Below, one piece after another: positions 24,683 to 33,199 of a DNA stretch of 64,000 nt. Position 1 is the stretch's first letter. Each line of letters starts with the position of its first letter. Under the pieces are notes generated by a model. That model had not been told where the DNA came from and searched no databases. It saw nothing but the letters and a program-made list of their open reading frames with translations. This DNA is from Nonomuraea sp. MG754425 (lineage in GTDB: Bacteria > Actinomycetota > Actinomycetes > Streptosporangiales > Streptosporangiaceae). Location: the NCBI RefSeq assembly GCF_021699195.1, contig NZ_SSXE01000002.1, positions 118,283 through 182,282 on the forward strand, in the 5' to 3' direction. The position numbers and the translations under genes were made by a program.

Positions 24683-25716
24683 CGGCGGCCTCCCACGACG
24701 GCGTCGCGGATCAGGTCGGAGGCCAGCAGGACGAGGGTGATGACCGCCCCCGCGCACGCCGCGACCCCGGCGACCAGCGGGGTGTCCCGGTCGGAGACGG
24801 CTCCGGCCAGCAGCGTGCCGATGCCGGGGTGGTTGAAGAGCGTCTCCACGACCACCGCGCCCCCGAACAGCATCCCGGCGCTGGTGGCGATGCCGGCGGC
24901 GATGGCCGGGACCGCGCCGGGCAGCGCGTGGCGTAACACGACCACGCGGGCCGGCAGCCCGTCGAGGACGGCGGCCTCCACGTGCGGCAGCGCGGCCTGG
25001 TCGGCGAGCGCGCCGCGCACGATGCGGGTGTTCCAGCCGGTCTGCGGGATGGCCAGGGCCAGCACCGGCATGATCAGCATCGTCCAGGACCTCGGGGACC
25101 CGCTCCCGTCGGTGACGGTGACGGCGGGCAGCAGGCCCGTCCACAGGGCGAGCGGCAGCACCAGCGCGACCGCCACGATGTACTCGGGCAGGGCGAAGGC
25201 CGAGGTGGCCAGGTGTCCGACGACCCGGTCCGCCGGCCCGCCCGGCCGGGTGGCCGCCCAGCAGCCCAGGGCGAGGGAGGCCAGGACGGTCAGCGCCAGC
25301 GCGCTGAGGGCGAGGACGAGCGTGTTGGGGAACGGGTCGGCCAGCGCCTCGGCGACCGGCCGCCCGTGGGCCGAGACGCCCAGGTCCCCGGTGGGCAGGG
25401 CGGTCATCCAGGCGGCGAAGCGCGTCCACAGGGGCTGGTCCAGGCCCAGCAGGTGACGTCGGGCGGCCAGGTCGGCCGCGCTCTCGCCGCGTTCGGCGGT
25501 GGCGGTGGCCGCGTCCCCCGGCAGCAGTTCGACCGCGGCGAAGACCAGGGCCAGCAGCGCCACCAGCAGGCTCACCCGGACGAGCACCAGCCGGACGACG
25601 CCGCGCAGCACCGCCACGGCGGACGCGGCAGACGCGGTGGGCACCCGCGCGGGCGGCCCGCCGCCCTCCAGCTCACCGCCCTCCAGCTCACCGCCCTCCG
25701 GCTCGCCTCGCCGCAT
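24679..25716 (-). CDS. DppB/NikB-type ABC permease
   Basis: 345 residues from ATG 25716, whose A overlaps the TGA of the lipoprotein gene. The N-terminus carries a short tandem repeat (GGELEGGELEGG) encoded by 15-base units, unusual for this family and probably cytoplasmic. The first helix (VRVSLLVALLALVFAAVELL) leads to the DppB signature LGLDQPLWTRFAAWMTALPT and DLGVSAHGRPV, then five helices and the loop ALPHVEAAVLDGLPARVVVL. Family-typical ends include VVVETLFNHPGIGTLLAGAV. It pairs with the DppC-like permease. Confidence 0.9.
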   Translation of the reverse strand: MRRGEPEGGELEGGELEGGGPPARVPTASAASAVAVLRGVVRLVLVRVSLLVALLALVFAAVELLPGDAATATAERGESAADLAARRHLLGLDQPLWTRFAAWMTALPTGDLGVSAHGRPVAEALADPFPNTLVLALSALALTVLASLALGCWAATRPGGPADRVVGHLATSAFALPEYIVAVALVLPLALWTGLLPAVTVTDGSGSPRSWTMLIMPVLALAIPQTGWNTRIVRGALADQAALPHVEAAVLDGLPARVVVLRHALPGAVPAIAAGIATSAGMLFGGAVVVETLFNHPGIGTLLAGAVSDRDTPLVAGVAACAGAVITLVLLASDLIRDAVVGGRR

Positions 25717-27272
25717 CAGCTCAGCCACACGTTCTCGAGCTGGACCCGTCCGTACCCCGGCAGTTCGGGCAGTCCGTGGACGTTGCCGCCGGCCAGGTCG
25801 ATGCCGTCGGCCATGCCCCACAGCAGGTAGCCCGAGCGTTCGTGCTCGATCCGCTGCACCTCCAGCAGGGCGGCGTGGCGGGCGGCGGGGTCGGCGGTCT
25901 CCAGGAGCTCGCGGTAGGCGGCGTCGAACTCCTTGTCGGACCAGCCGGCCTCGTTCTGGCCGGCCTCGCTGACCATCGTCTTGGACGCGAAGAAGACCAC
26001 CGAGTCGTTGGTGCCCCAGTAGGTGGTGTACAGGTCGCCCTTGAGCCAGGTCTGCTCGTAGAAGGTGCCGGACTCCTGCTTGACCACCTGGATCCGCACT
26101 CCGGCCTCCTTGGCCTGGGCGGCGAACAGGGTGGCCGACTCCGCCAGGCCGGCGATGTCCTCGGTGGTCACGAGGTCGTAGCTCTTCGACAGGTCGAAGC
26201 GGGCCTCGGCCAGCAGGGTCCTGGCCCGGTCGAGGTCGCGGGCGCGCTGCGGGAGGCTCCTGGCGTAGTCGGGGTCGCCGGTGCCGAGGATGTCGTTGGC
26301 GACGGTGCCGTAGCCGGACAGGACCTGCTTGACCATGGCGTCGCGGTCCACGATCAGCCGCATGGCCTCGCGGACCCGGGGGTCGGCGAAGGGGCCGTCG
26401 GCGGTGCGCATGACGATGGGCATGGACAGGTCGTTCGCCCGCCGGATGACGCGCAGGTCCTGGCGGGCCGCGGCGGTTCGGGCGGCGACGGCCCCGGCGT
26501 TCGAGGCGACGTCGATCTGCCCGGCGAGGACGGCGTTGGCCATCGCCGCGGCCGTCTCGAACATGGTCACCTCGACGGCGTCGAGCCGGACGGTCCCGCC
26601 GTGCCAGCGCTCGTTGCGGACCAGGCGGGCGTTGCCGCCGCGGTACCAGTCGAGCGTGAAGGGGCCGGTGCCGGGCGCGGTCTCCAGGGCGTCGTCGGCG
26701 GTGTCCTTCTTGAGGACGAACGTCGTCAGGCGGGTGAGCAGCGGCAGTTCCGCGTTCGGGTAGTCGGAGGTGAGCACGACCGTGGAGGGGCCGTCCGCGG
26801 TGATGTTCTTCGCCTGGATGCCCGGCAGCCGGGCCTCCCCCGAGGGGGTGCCGCGCAGGCGGCGCAGCGACCACACCACGTCGTCGGCGGTGACGGGTGT
26901 GCCGTCGTGGAAGACGGCGTCCTTGACGATGGAGAAGCGCCACGTCCTGAGGTCCTTCGAGGGCTCCCAGGACTCCGCGAGCCGGCCGGCGGTGTTCCGC
27001 TCCTTGCCGGGCACGGTCAGCGTGTCGTAGATCAGGGCCAGGATCAGGTAGTCGCTCTCGTTGCCCTGGGTGCCGTGCGGGTCGCGGGTGATCGCGCTGG
27101 CGCGGCCGAGCGCGCCGATCCGCAGCGTGCCGCCCTGCTTCGGCTGCCCGCCGGAGGCGGACGGAGCCGCGCCGGACGTGGTCGTGCCACCGCCGCCGGA
27201 GCATGCCGCGACGAGGGCGGCGGCGGCCAGCGCGCCGCCGGCTCCCAGAAGTTGACGCCTGTTCAGGTTCAC
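25716..27272 (-). CDS. Family 5 solute-binding lipoprotein (Opp/Dpp/NikA type)
   Basis: 518 residues from GTG 27272. The N-terminus MNLNRRQLLGAGG has a twin-arginine-like RRQLL motif and a lipobox LVAAC with C24, so export may use Tat with lipid anchoring. The SBP_bac_5 fold is shown by GGTLRIGALG, LALIYDTLTV, LAESWEPSKDLRTWRFSIVK, FHDGTPVTADDVVWSLRR and TGPFTLDWYRGG. Family members bind peptides, nickel-histidine or metal-chelates such as staphylopine; NikA is known to bind an iron-EDTA complex. It is the first gene of the importer operon, behind a promoter with an iron box, and diverges from a putative metallophore operon. The ligand is inference. Confidence 0.9.
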   Translation of the reverse strand: MNLNRRQLLGAGGALAAAALVAACSGGGGTTTSGAAPSASGGQPKQGGTLRIGALGRASAITRDPHGTQGNESDYLILALIYDTLTVPGKERNTAGRLAESWEPSKDLRTWRFSIVKDAVFHDGTPVTADDVVWSLRRLRGTPSGEARLPGIQAKNITADGPSTVVLTSDYPNAELPLLTRLTTFVLKKDTADDALETAPGTGPFTLDWYRGGNARLVRNERWHGGTVRLDAVEVTMFETAAAMANAVLAGQIDVASNAGAVAARTAAARQDLRVIRRANDLSMPIVMRTADGPFADPRVREAMRLIVDRDAMVKQVLSGYGTVANDILGTGDPDYARSLPQRARDLDRARTLLAEARFDLSKSYDLVTTEDIAGLAESATLFAAQAKEAGVRIQVVKQESGTFYEQTWLKGDLYTTYWGTNDSVVFFASKTMVSEAGQNEAGWSDKEFDAAYRELLETADPAARHAALLEVQRIEHERSGYLLWGMADGIDLAGGNVHGLPELPGYGRVQLENVWLS

Positions 27273-27302
27273 GTGTCCTCGATCTGCCCGGTTACCTAGA
27301 AG

Positions 27303-27321
27303 CAAGGTAAGCCTATGCTAA
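27303..27321. promoter_or_regulatory. Iron box in the divergent importer/biosynthesis promoter
   Basis: The 19 bases CAAGGTAAGCCTATGCTAA match the DtxR/IdeR consensus at 13 of 19 positions by eye. A plus-strand -10 candidate TATGCT (27314-27319) with TTACCT 16 bases upstream (27292-27297) lies within it, and a minus-strand pair TTAGCA/TAGGTA spans it too. A DtxR-type repressor bound here would silence both operons under iron-replete conditions. Confidence 0.5.
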
Positions 27322-27427
27322 GTTTTATTACGTGTAAAAGTACGGCCGGGTGATCGGCCCGGGCACGGCCGTGCTCTCGGATCGGCGCTCCCCCGCAGTT
27401 CCCCCGCAACGGAACGGAAACCTCCAG

Positions 27428-28420
27428 ATGACTGAGGCGTTGCCCTTCGCGCGCTCCCTCGGCCCCTCCGGCGCCCGGCGGCTCCACGCGGCAGCCCGGC
27501 AGATCCACGCCGAATGCGGCACCGCGTCGCCGTCCCCCGGCCTGTTCACCCGGATCGGCCAGGCCGTGCAGACCCTCGGCGACGACGTCCTCGGCCAGTG
27601 CCGGCCCGTGGACACCGCCGACGGCCTGTACGTCCTGACCGGGCTGAACCTCGACGGCGAGCCGATCGGCCCCACGCCCTCCCGGTGGGCCACGGCAGGC
27701 GACGGCGGGGTGCGGGACATCGTCCTGCTGCTGCTGTCGGCCGCCATGGGCCACCCGATCGCCTGGCCCGGCCAGCAGGACGGCCGCTTCGTGCACAACA
27801 TCGTGCCCGCGCGCGGGCACGAGAGCGAGCAGACCGGCGCGAGCAGCACCGTCCTGCTCGCCCCGCACACCGAGGACGCCTTCCACCCCGGCCGCGCCAA
27901 CCTGCTGCTGCTCGGCTGCGTACGCAACCGCGACCGCATCGCGACGACGGCGGCGAGCATCCGCAGAACCCGCCTCGACGACGCCGACATCGAGACCCTG
28001 AGCAGGGCGGAGGTGCCGGTCCTGCCTGACGACTCCTACACCGAGGCGCGGGCCTACACCCGGCAGCCGCCGCCGGCCGTCCCCACCCTGTTCCACGCCG
28101 ACGACGGGCTGACCCTGCGCTTCGACCCGGCGTACACGCCTCTGGAGCGGGCCTCCCCCGCCTACCGGGACGCCTACCGCCGCCTCACCGCCGAACTCAC
28201 CCGGGTCACCGTCCCGGTCACGCTGTCCCCCGGCGAGGTCCTCGTCATCGACAACGACCAGGCCGTGCACGGCCGGGTGCCCTTCCGGCCCCGCTACGAC
28301 GGCACCGACCGCTGGCTCAAACGAGCCTCCGTACGCGTCCCCGGCCGTCGCAGCCGCCCGCCGGCCGAGGCCGCCGAGCACGGGTACGGCCAGGCCGTCC
28401 TGGAGGTGGGCCGGTCATGA
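27428..28420 (+). CDS. Clavaminate-synthase-like Fe(II)/2-oxoglutarate oxygenase
   Basis: 330 residues from ATG 27428; an upstream GTG at 27350 is possible because the ribosome binding site is weak. The facial triad follows the HxE...H form seen in the arginine/asparagine beta-hydroxylases VioC and AsnO: H147-T-E149 in LLAPHTEDAF and H281 in QAVHGRVPF, with R299 or a nearby Arg (WLKRASVRV) for 2-oxoglutarate. FVHNIVPARGHESEQTGASS is also typical. Such enzymes hydroxylate free amino acids at the beta carbon in the cytoplasm. It is the first gene of a five-gene operon with an ATGA overlap to the next. The substrate is probably an amino acid or the operon's aminocarboxylate product. Confidence 0.85.
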   Translation: MTEALPFARSLGPSGARRLHAAARQIHAECGTASPSPGLFTRIGQAVQTLGDDVLGQCRPVDTADGLYVLTGLNLDGEPIGPTPSRWATAGDGGVRDIVLLLLSAAMGHPIAWPGQQDGRFVHNIVPARGHESEQTGASSTVLLAPHTEDAFHPGRANLLLLGCVRNRDRIATTAASIRRTRLDDADIETLSRAEVPVLPDDSYTEARAYTRQPPPAVPTLFHADDGLTLRFDPAYTPLERASPAYRDAYRRLTAELTRVTVPVTLSPGEVLVIDNDQAVHGRVPFRPRYDGTDRWLKRASVRVPGRRSRPPAEAAEHGYGQAVLEVGRS

Positions 28421-29397
28421 CCGCCGACCTGCGCATCCTGTCTGCCGGCGACCTGGCCGGGCTGGAGATCTCGCTGTCCGACGTGCTCGCCACCGTGGCG
28501 GACGCCTACCGGAGCCTGCACGCGGGGCGCTCCGACAACCCGCGCAAGCTGACCGTCAAGCCACCGGACGGCCACTCGGTGTCGTACGCGATGCTGGGCC
28601 GGGACGGCTCGCGCGACGTCGTGGCCGTCAAGACCTCCTACAAGCACGGCCTGGACAAAGGCCGCGACGAGCAGCACTACTACACCACGCTCACCCTCTA
28701 CGACGACGTCACCGGCCGGCCCGTGGCCATGATGGACTGCGCGCGCATCGGGTCCCTGCGCACACCCGCCGTCTCGGCGCTGATCGCCCGCGAGTGCGCC
28801 GCCCCCGGCGCCCGCACCGCGCTGGTCATCGGCACCGGCGTCCAGGGGCGGCTGGCCCTGCCCTTCCTGCTGACCGTCCTGCCGGACCTGGACCGGCTGC
28901 TGGTCCACGGCACCCACCCGGACGGCCTCGCCGCCGTGCGGGACGTGCTGCGCGAGCACTTCCCCGGCCGCGACCCGGAGATCGTCACCGACCTGCGGCA
29001 GGCCGCCGGCTCGGCCGACATCCTCGTCGCGACCGCCGGCGGGCACACCCGGGCGGCCGTCGAGGCGGGCTGGCTCGCCCCCGGCGCGCTGTCGATCCTC
29101 GTCGGGCACGGCCTGGCACCGTCCACGCTGCACGAGGCCGACCGGATCATCGCCACCAGCGCGGCCCAGATGAAGGTCACCGGCACCGACCTGGCCGGCG
29201 CGGACGGCGAGCTGCCTCCCGTGGACGCCGAGTTCCCCGCCGTGCTCGCCGGTGTCGCCGCCGGCCGCCGCTCGGTGGGCGAGCGCGTCTTCGCCTACAA
29301 CAGCGGCCTGGTCGTGACCGACATCGCCCTCGGCCACCGCTTCGCGCAGCTCGCCCTGGCCCAGGGCCTGGGCGTCGAGGTGCCGCTGTGGCGGTGA
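28417..29397 (+). CDS. SbnB-like ornithine-cyclodeaminase-family dehydrogenase
   Basis: 326 residues, ATG 28417 overlapping the oxygenase stop. The fold is shown by LSVLATVADAYRSLHAGRSD-like N-terminus, RIGSLRTPAVSALIAREC, the NAD-binding VIGTGVQGRLALPFLL and DILVATAGGHTRAAVEAGWL. In staphyloferrin B synthesis SbnB oxidatively cleaves N-(2-amino-2-carboxyethyl)-L-glutamate to 2,3-diaminopropionate and 2-oxoglutarate; VioK plays the same role for viomycin. The SbnA-like partner lies two genes downstream, which supports 2,3-diaminopropionate or a related N-carboxyalkyl amino acid as intermediate. Run in reverse, an OCD-family enzyme could also reductively join an amine to a 2-oxoacid. Confidence 0.85.
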   Translation: MTADLRILSAGDLAGLEISLSDVLATVADAYRSLHAGRSDNPRKLTVKPPDGHSVSYAMLGRDGSRDVVAVKTSYKHGLDKGRDEQHYYTTLTLYDDVTGRPVAMMDCARIGSLRTPAVSALIARECAAPGARTALVIGTGVQGRLALPFLLTVLPDLDRLLVHGTHPDGLAAVRDVLREHFPGRDPEIVTDLRQAAGSADILVATAGGHTRAAVEAGWLAPGALSILVGHGLAPSTLHEADRIIATSAAQMKVTGTDLAGADGELPPVDAEFPAVLAGVAAGRRSVGERVFAYNSGLVVTDIALGHRFAQLALAQGLGVEVPLWR

Positions 29398-30752
29398 GCA
29401 CGGCACGCGCGGCCGGGTACCCGAGCCTGCCCGCGCTGCCCGACCCCGGCACCGACGCGGTCCTGGCCAGCGGGCTGCTCCAGGAGCTCGCCTACGCGTT
29501 CGGCGGCCCGTTCCACTTCCTGCTGCCCGGCGCCTTCGACGCCAACCTGCGCGACCTGCGGGCGGCTCTGGCGGAGGTGGACGGGTTCGTGTACTTCGCG
29601 AAGAAGGCCAACAAGGCCGCCGTCTGGGTCGAACGCTGCGCCGCCGGCGGGGCCGGGATCGACGTCTCCTCCGTCGGCGAACTGCGCGAGGCCCTCGGCC
29701 ACGGCGTGCGCGGCGAGGACGTCGTCGTCACCGGCCCGGCCAAGCACCCGGACCTGCTGCGGCTGGCCGTCCGGCACGACGCGCTGATCGCCGTGGACTC
29801 CCCCGGCGAGCTGGACGCGCTCGTCACGACGGCCGAGCACCGGCGGGCGCGGCTCCTGCTGCGGCACACGCCGCCGTCCCAGCCCGGCAGCCGGCTGGGG
29901 ATGGACGAGGCCGAGCTGCGGACCGCCCTGCGGCGCTGCTCCGAGGTGGGCGAGCGGGTGAGCGTGGAGGGGTTCAGCTTCCACCTGTCCGGCTACGCCC
30001 TCCAGCCGCGCACCGACCTGGCCGCCGTACTGGCCGGCTGGTGCCTCGAAGCCCGCGCCCTGGGGCTGACGGCCGACCGGATCAGCATCGGCGGCGGTCT
30101 CCCGGTGAGCTACACCGACGCCGCCCACTGGCGGGCGTTCCTCGCCGAGCAGCACAGCGGGCACTACCACGCGGGCAGGTCGTTCGCCCCCGGCGACTTC
30201 TACCCCTACCACTCGCCCCTCGCGGGCGCCCGCGCGCTGCGCGCCCTGCTGGCCGCCCGCCCGGCCGGGCACACCGTGAGCCTTGCCGACCTGCTGAAAC
30301 GCTCCGGCGTGCGGCTCCTGGTGGAGCCCGGCCGCGCGCTGCTGGACCGGGCGGGCGCCACCGTGTTCCGCGTCCAGGAGGTCAAGGAGCGGGCGGGCTA
30401 CCGGATCCTGACCGTGGACGGCACCAGCCTGAGCCTGTCCGAGCAGTGGTTCAACAGCGAGTACCTGCCCGACCCGCGGCTGCTCCCGCAGGACGCCTCC
30501 GCGCCCGTGGGCGGGTACCCGGCCGCCGTCGCGGCGGCCACCTGCCTGGAGTCCGACCTGCTCACCTGGCGCAAGATCCCCTTCCCCGTCCTGCCCAGGG
30601 CCGGGGACCTGCTCGTCTACCCCAACACCGCGGGCTACCAGATGGACTCCAACGAGTCGGCGTTCCACGACCTGCCCCTGCCGCCGAAGGTCGTCATCGA
30701 CCATCTCGGACGCCCGCGCCCGCGCTGGCGCCTGGACCGCCACTTCCTCTGA
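29388..30752 (+). CDS. Y4yA/SbnH-like PLP-dependent decarboxylase
   Basis: 454 residues from GTG 29388 (GAGG seven bases upstream); GTG 29394 is possible. It is a fold-type III PLP enzyme: the lysine motif YFAKKANKAAVW (K73 the likely Schiff-base lysine), GIDVSSVGELREAL, the glycine-rich phosphate loop ISIGGGLPVSY, VEPGRALLDRAG and the C-terminal AGYQMDSNESAFHDLPLP. Relatives include Y4yA of rhizobia and SbnH, which decarboxylates a citryl-diaminopropionate intermediate in siderophore assembly. The expected reaction is alpha-decarboxylation of a diaminopropionate derivative to an ethylenediamine-type unit. It overlaps the SbnB-like gene and is 18 bases before the SbnA-like gene. Confidence 0.87.
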   Translation: MAVSTARAAGYPSLPALPDPGTDAVLASGLLQELAYAFGGPFHFLLPGAFDANLRDLRAALAEVDGFVYFAKKANKAAVWVERCAAGGAGIDVSSVGELREALGHGVRGEDVVVTGPAKHPDLLRLAVRHDALIAVDSPGELDALVTTAEHRRARLLLRHTPPSQPGSRLGMDEAELRTALRRCSEVGERVSVEGFSFHLSGYALQPRTDLAAVLAGWCLEARALGLTADRISIGGGLPVSYTDAAHWRAFLAEQHSGHYHAGRSFAPGDFYPYHSPLAGARALRALLAARPAGHTVSLADLLKRSGVRLLVEPGRALLDRAGATVFRVQEVKERAGYRILTVDGTSLSLSEQWFNSEYLPDPRLLPQDASAPVGGYPAAVAAATCLESDLLTWRKIPFPVLPRAGDLLVYPNTAGYQMDSNESAFHDLPLPPKVVIDHLGRPRPRWRLDRHFL

Positions 30753-30769
30753 CCTTTAAGGAGCCTCCG

Positions 30770-31798
30770 ATGCCCGCAGCGTCGCAGCGTCCCGCCGTGG
30801 TCCGCCGCGTCTCCGACCTCATCGGCCACACGCCGTTACTGGAGCTGGCCCGCACCCCGGCCGGGTGCCGGCTGCTGCTGAAGCTGGAGCTGTTCAACCC
30901 CATGGGCACCGCGAAGATCCGCATGGCCCGCCAGATGATCGACGACGCCGAAGCACGCGGCGAGCTGCGGCCCGGCGGGCGCATCGTCGAGTCCACCTCC
31001 GGCAACACCGGCCTGGGGCTCGCCGTGATCGCGGCCGAACGCGGCTACGCCTTCACCGCCGTCGTGGACCATCACGCCGGTGCGGACAAACTCCGCGCGA
31101 TGCGGGCGCTGGGCGCCGAACTCGTGTACGTCACCGACGACGGCACCGGGGAACTGGCCACCGCCGCCCGCGAGGAACTCGCCGCCGCCCTGGCCCGTGG
31201 CCGGGACAACACCGTCTTCACCGAGCAGCACAACAACCCCGGCAACGGCGTCGGCTACCTGCCGGTCGCCCACGAGCTGCACCAGGCCCTCGACGGCCGG
31301 ATCGACGTCCTGATCGGGGCGGTCGGGACCGGCGGATCCCTCTGCGGCACCGCCCGCGAGCTGCGCACGCTCGTGCCCGGCGTCGCCGTCGTCGGCGTCG
31401 AGCCGAAGGGTTCGATCGCCTTCGGCGGGCCCGCCCACGACTACCACCAGTCCGGCACCGGGACGCCCGAGGGGGCCGAGATCGGGGCGCTGGTCGACTT
31501 CGCCCTCATCGACGAGGGCGTCAAGGTGGGCGACGTCGAGGCGTTCGCCACCTGCCGCGCCGTCGCCCGTACCGGCCTGCTCATCGGCGGCTCGGCGGGA
31601 GGCGTCGTCCACGAGGCGCTGACCCGGCTGCCCTCCCTGCCGCCGGGCAGCACGGTGGTCGCCCTCCTCAACGACGGCGGGGAGAAGTACCTGGACACCG
31701 TCTACGACGACGACTGGATGCGCGCCCGCGACCTGCTCGACCCGTACGCCGAGCGGGAGATCGGCGACCTGCTCGGCAAGCTGCGCGGGGACCGGTGA
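30770..31798 (+). CDS. SbnA-like cysteine-synthase-family PLP enzyme
   Basis: 342 residues, ATG 30770 behind AAGGAG (30758-30763). Fold-type II PLP enzyme: LIGHTPLLELA, the lysine motif FNPMGTAKIRMA (K49), STSGNTGLGLAVIAAERGY, the phosphate loop GAVGTGGSLCGTARELR and IGGSAGGVVHEAL. In SbnA the enzyme replaces the phosphate of O-phosphoserine by the amine of glutamate. Together with the SbnB-like protein this makes L-2,3-diaminopropionate; with another amine donor such as aspartate it would give a different N-(2-amino-2-carboxyethyl) amino acid. The next gene, a MATE exporter, overlaps by GTGA. Confidence 0.87.
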   Translation: MPAASQRPAVVRRVSDLIGHTPLLELARTPAGCRLLLKLELFNPMGTAKIRMARQMIDDAEARGELRPGGRIVESTSGNTGLGLAVIAAERGYAFTAVVDHHAGADKLRAMRALGAELVYVTDDGTGELATAAREELAAALARGRDNTVFTEQHNNPGNGVGYLPVAHELHQALDGRIDVLIGAVGTGGSLCGTARELRTLVPGVAVVGVEPKGSIAFGGPAHDYHQSGTGTPEGAEIGALVDFALIDEGVKVGDVEAFATCRAVARTGLLIGGSAGGVVHEALTRLPSLPPGSTVVALLNDGGEKYLDTVYDDDWMRARDLLDPYAEREIGDLLGKLRGDR

Positions 31799-33177
31799 CG
31801 CCCGTGCCGGCCACCCTGCTGCGCGACGGCCGCGACCTGGCGACCCTCGCCGTCCCGCTGATCCTCACCCAGCTCGCCCAGGTGGCCCTGACCACCACCG
31901 ACACCGTGATGATGGGCCTGCTGGGCACCGCCGAACTGGCGGCGGGCGGGCTGGCCGTCGTCATCTTCAACCAGGTCCGCACCATGGGCGTCGGCCTGCT
32001 CACGTCCGTCGGCAACCAGATCGCGACCGCCGCGGCCCGCGCGGAACAGGCCGCGCCGGGACCCGCCGCGGACGAGGAGCGGGCCGAGATCCGCGGGCTC
32101 GTACGGGCGAGCATGGCCGTGGCCACCGTCGCCGGCCTCGCCGGAGCCGCGATCATGATCCTCATCGGCCAGGCGCTGACCTGGCTCGGCCAGGACGCCG
32201 CCATCGCCGCACGGACCCAGCACCTGCTGCTGGCGCTGGCACCCGGCCTGCTGCCCTGCCTGTGGTTCCAGGCGGTGCGCCAGTTCACCGTCGGCATGCG
32301 ACGACCCCAGGCGCTGCTACGGATCACGATCGGCTCCGTCGCGGTCAACGCCGGACTGAACTGGGTCTTCATCCACGGCACCTGGGGGCTGCCCCGGCTC
32401 GGCCTGGTCGGCATCGGCGTCGCCACCTCCGCCGTCTACCTGCTGTCCTTCCTCGCGCTGTGGCTGTCGGCCAGGAGGGACCGGCCGTCGGCGTCCATGC
32501 TCGCCCTGAACCCGGCCAGGGCGCGGCTCGCCACCGTGAAACGGGTGGCCCGCCTGGGCGTGCCGATCGCGGCGACCTACGGCTCCGAGGCCGGGTTCTT
32601 CTCCGTCACCGCGCTGATGGCCGGCTCCTTCGGTCCGGCCGCGCTGGCCGCGCACACCGCCGTGAACCAGCTCGTCTACATCGTCTTCCAGATCGCCGTC
32701 GGCCTGTCCCACGCCGCCTCCGTCAACGTCAGCCGCGAACTCGCGCTGGGAAATCTCGACGCCGCCCGGCGGATCAGGAACACCGCCCTGGCCTGCGCCG
32801 CGGCGGTGATGGCCGTGGTCGGCGCGGCCTACCTCGCCTTCCCCGGGCCGGTGCTGGCCCCGTTCCTGCGCCCGGACGCCGGCCCGGCCGTCGCCGTCGC
32901 CACGCAGTTGCTCGCGATCGCGGCCGTCCTGCAGTTCTTCGACTGTGCGCAGAACATCGGCGTCGGCCTGCTGCGCGGCCTCGACGACACCGCCGGCGGC
33001 TTCCGGCTCACCCTGATCGGCTACTGGGCGGTCGGGCTGCCCGTCTCCTGGCTGCTGGCGTACGCGCTGGGGCTCGGCACCCCGGGCATCTGGCTCGGCC
33101 TGCTCGCCGGGCTCGCCGCCACCGCCGTCCTGCTGCTGCGCCGTTACTCCGCGGCGCTCGCCGCCCGCGCCGCGTAG
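31795..33177 (+). CDS. MATE-family efflux transporter
   Basis: 460 residues from GTG 31795, overlapping the SbnA-like stop. Twelve helices arranged as two homologous halves: LATLAVPLILTQLAQVALTT-TDTVMMGLLG and later RVARLGVPIAATYGSEAGFF. QNIGVGLLRGLDDT is a family signature near the C-terminal half. MATE proteins export cationic or zwitterionic small molecules using proton or sodium gradients. As last gene of the operon it most likely secretes the small-molecule product, matching the divergent importer that would recover it. No terminator was identified in the 20 bases before the convergent oxidoreductase. Confidence 0.9.
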   Translation: MTPVPATLLRDGRDLATLAVPLILTQLAQVALTTTDTVMMGLLGTAELAAGGLAVVIFNQVRTMGVGLLTSVGNQIATAAARAEQAAPGPAADEERAEIRGLVRASMAVATVAGLAGAAIMILIGQALTWLGQDAAIAARTQHLLLALAPGLLPCLWFQAVRQFTVGMRRPQALLRITIGSVAVNAGLNWVFIHGTWGLPRLGLVGIGVATSAVYLLSFLALWLSARRDRPSASMLALNPARARLATVKRVARLGVPIAATYGSEAGFFSVTALMAGSFGPAALAAHTAVNQLVYIVFQIAVGLSHAASVNVSRELALGNLDAARRIRNTALACAAAVMAVVGAAYLAFPGPVLAPFLRPDAGPAVAVATQLLAIAAVLQFFDCAQNIGVGLLRGLDDTAGGFRLTLIGYWAVGLPVSWLLAYALGLGTPGIWLGLLAGLAATAVLLLRRYSAALAARAA

Positions 33178-33199
33178 AGCGGATCCGGCGGCGGGCGGG

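Noticed and set aside
27428..33177. Complete staphyloferrin B or viomycin-type pathway
   Set aside because: No IucA/IucC-type synthetase, citrate synthase or NRPS module is present in the window, so only a smaller product is proposed.
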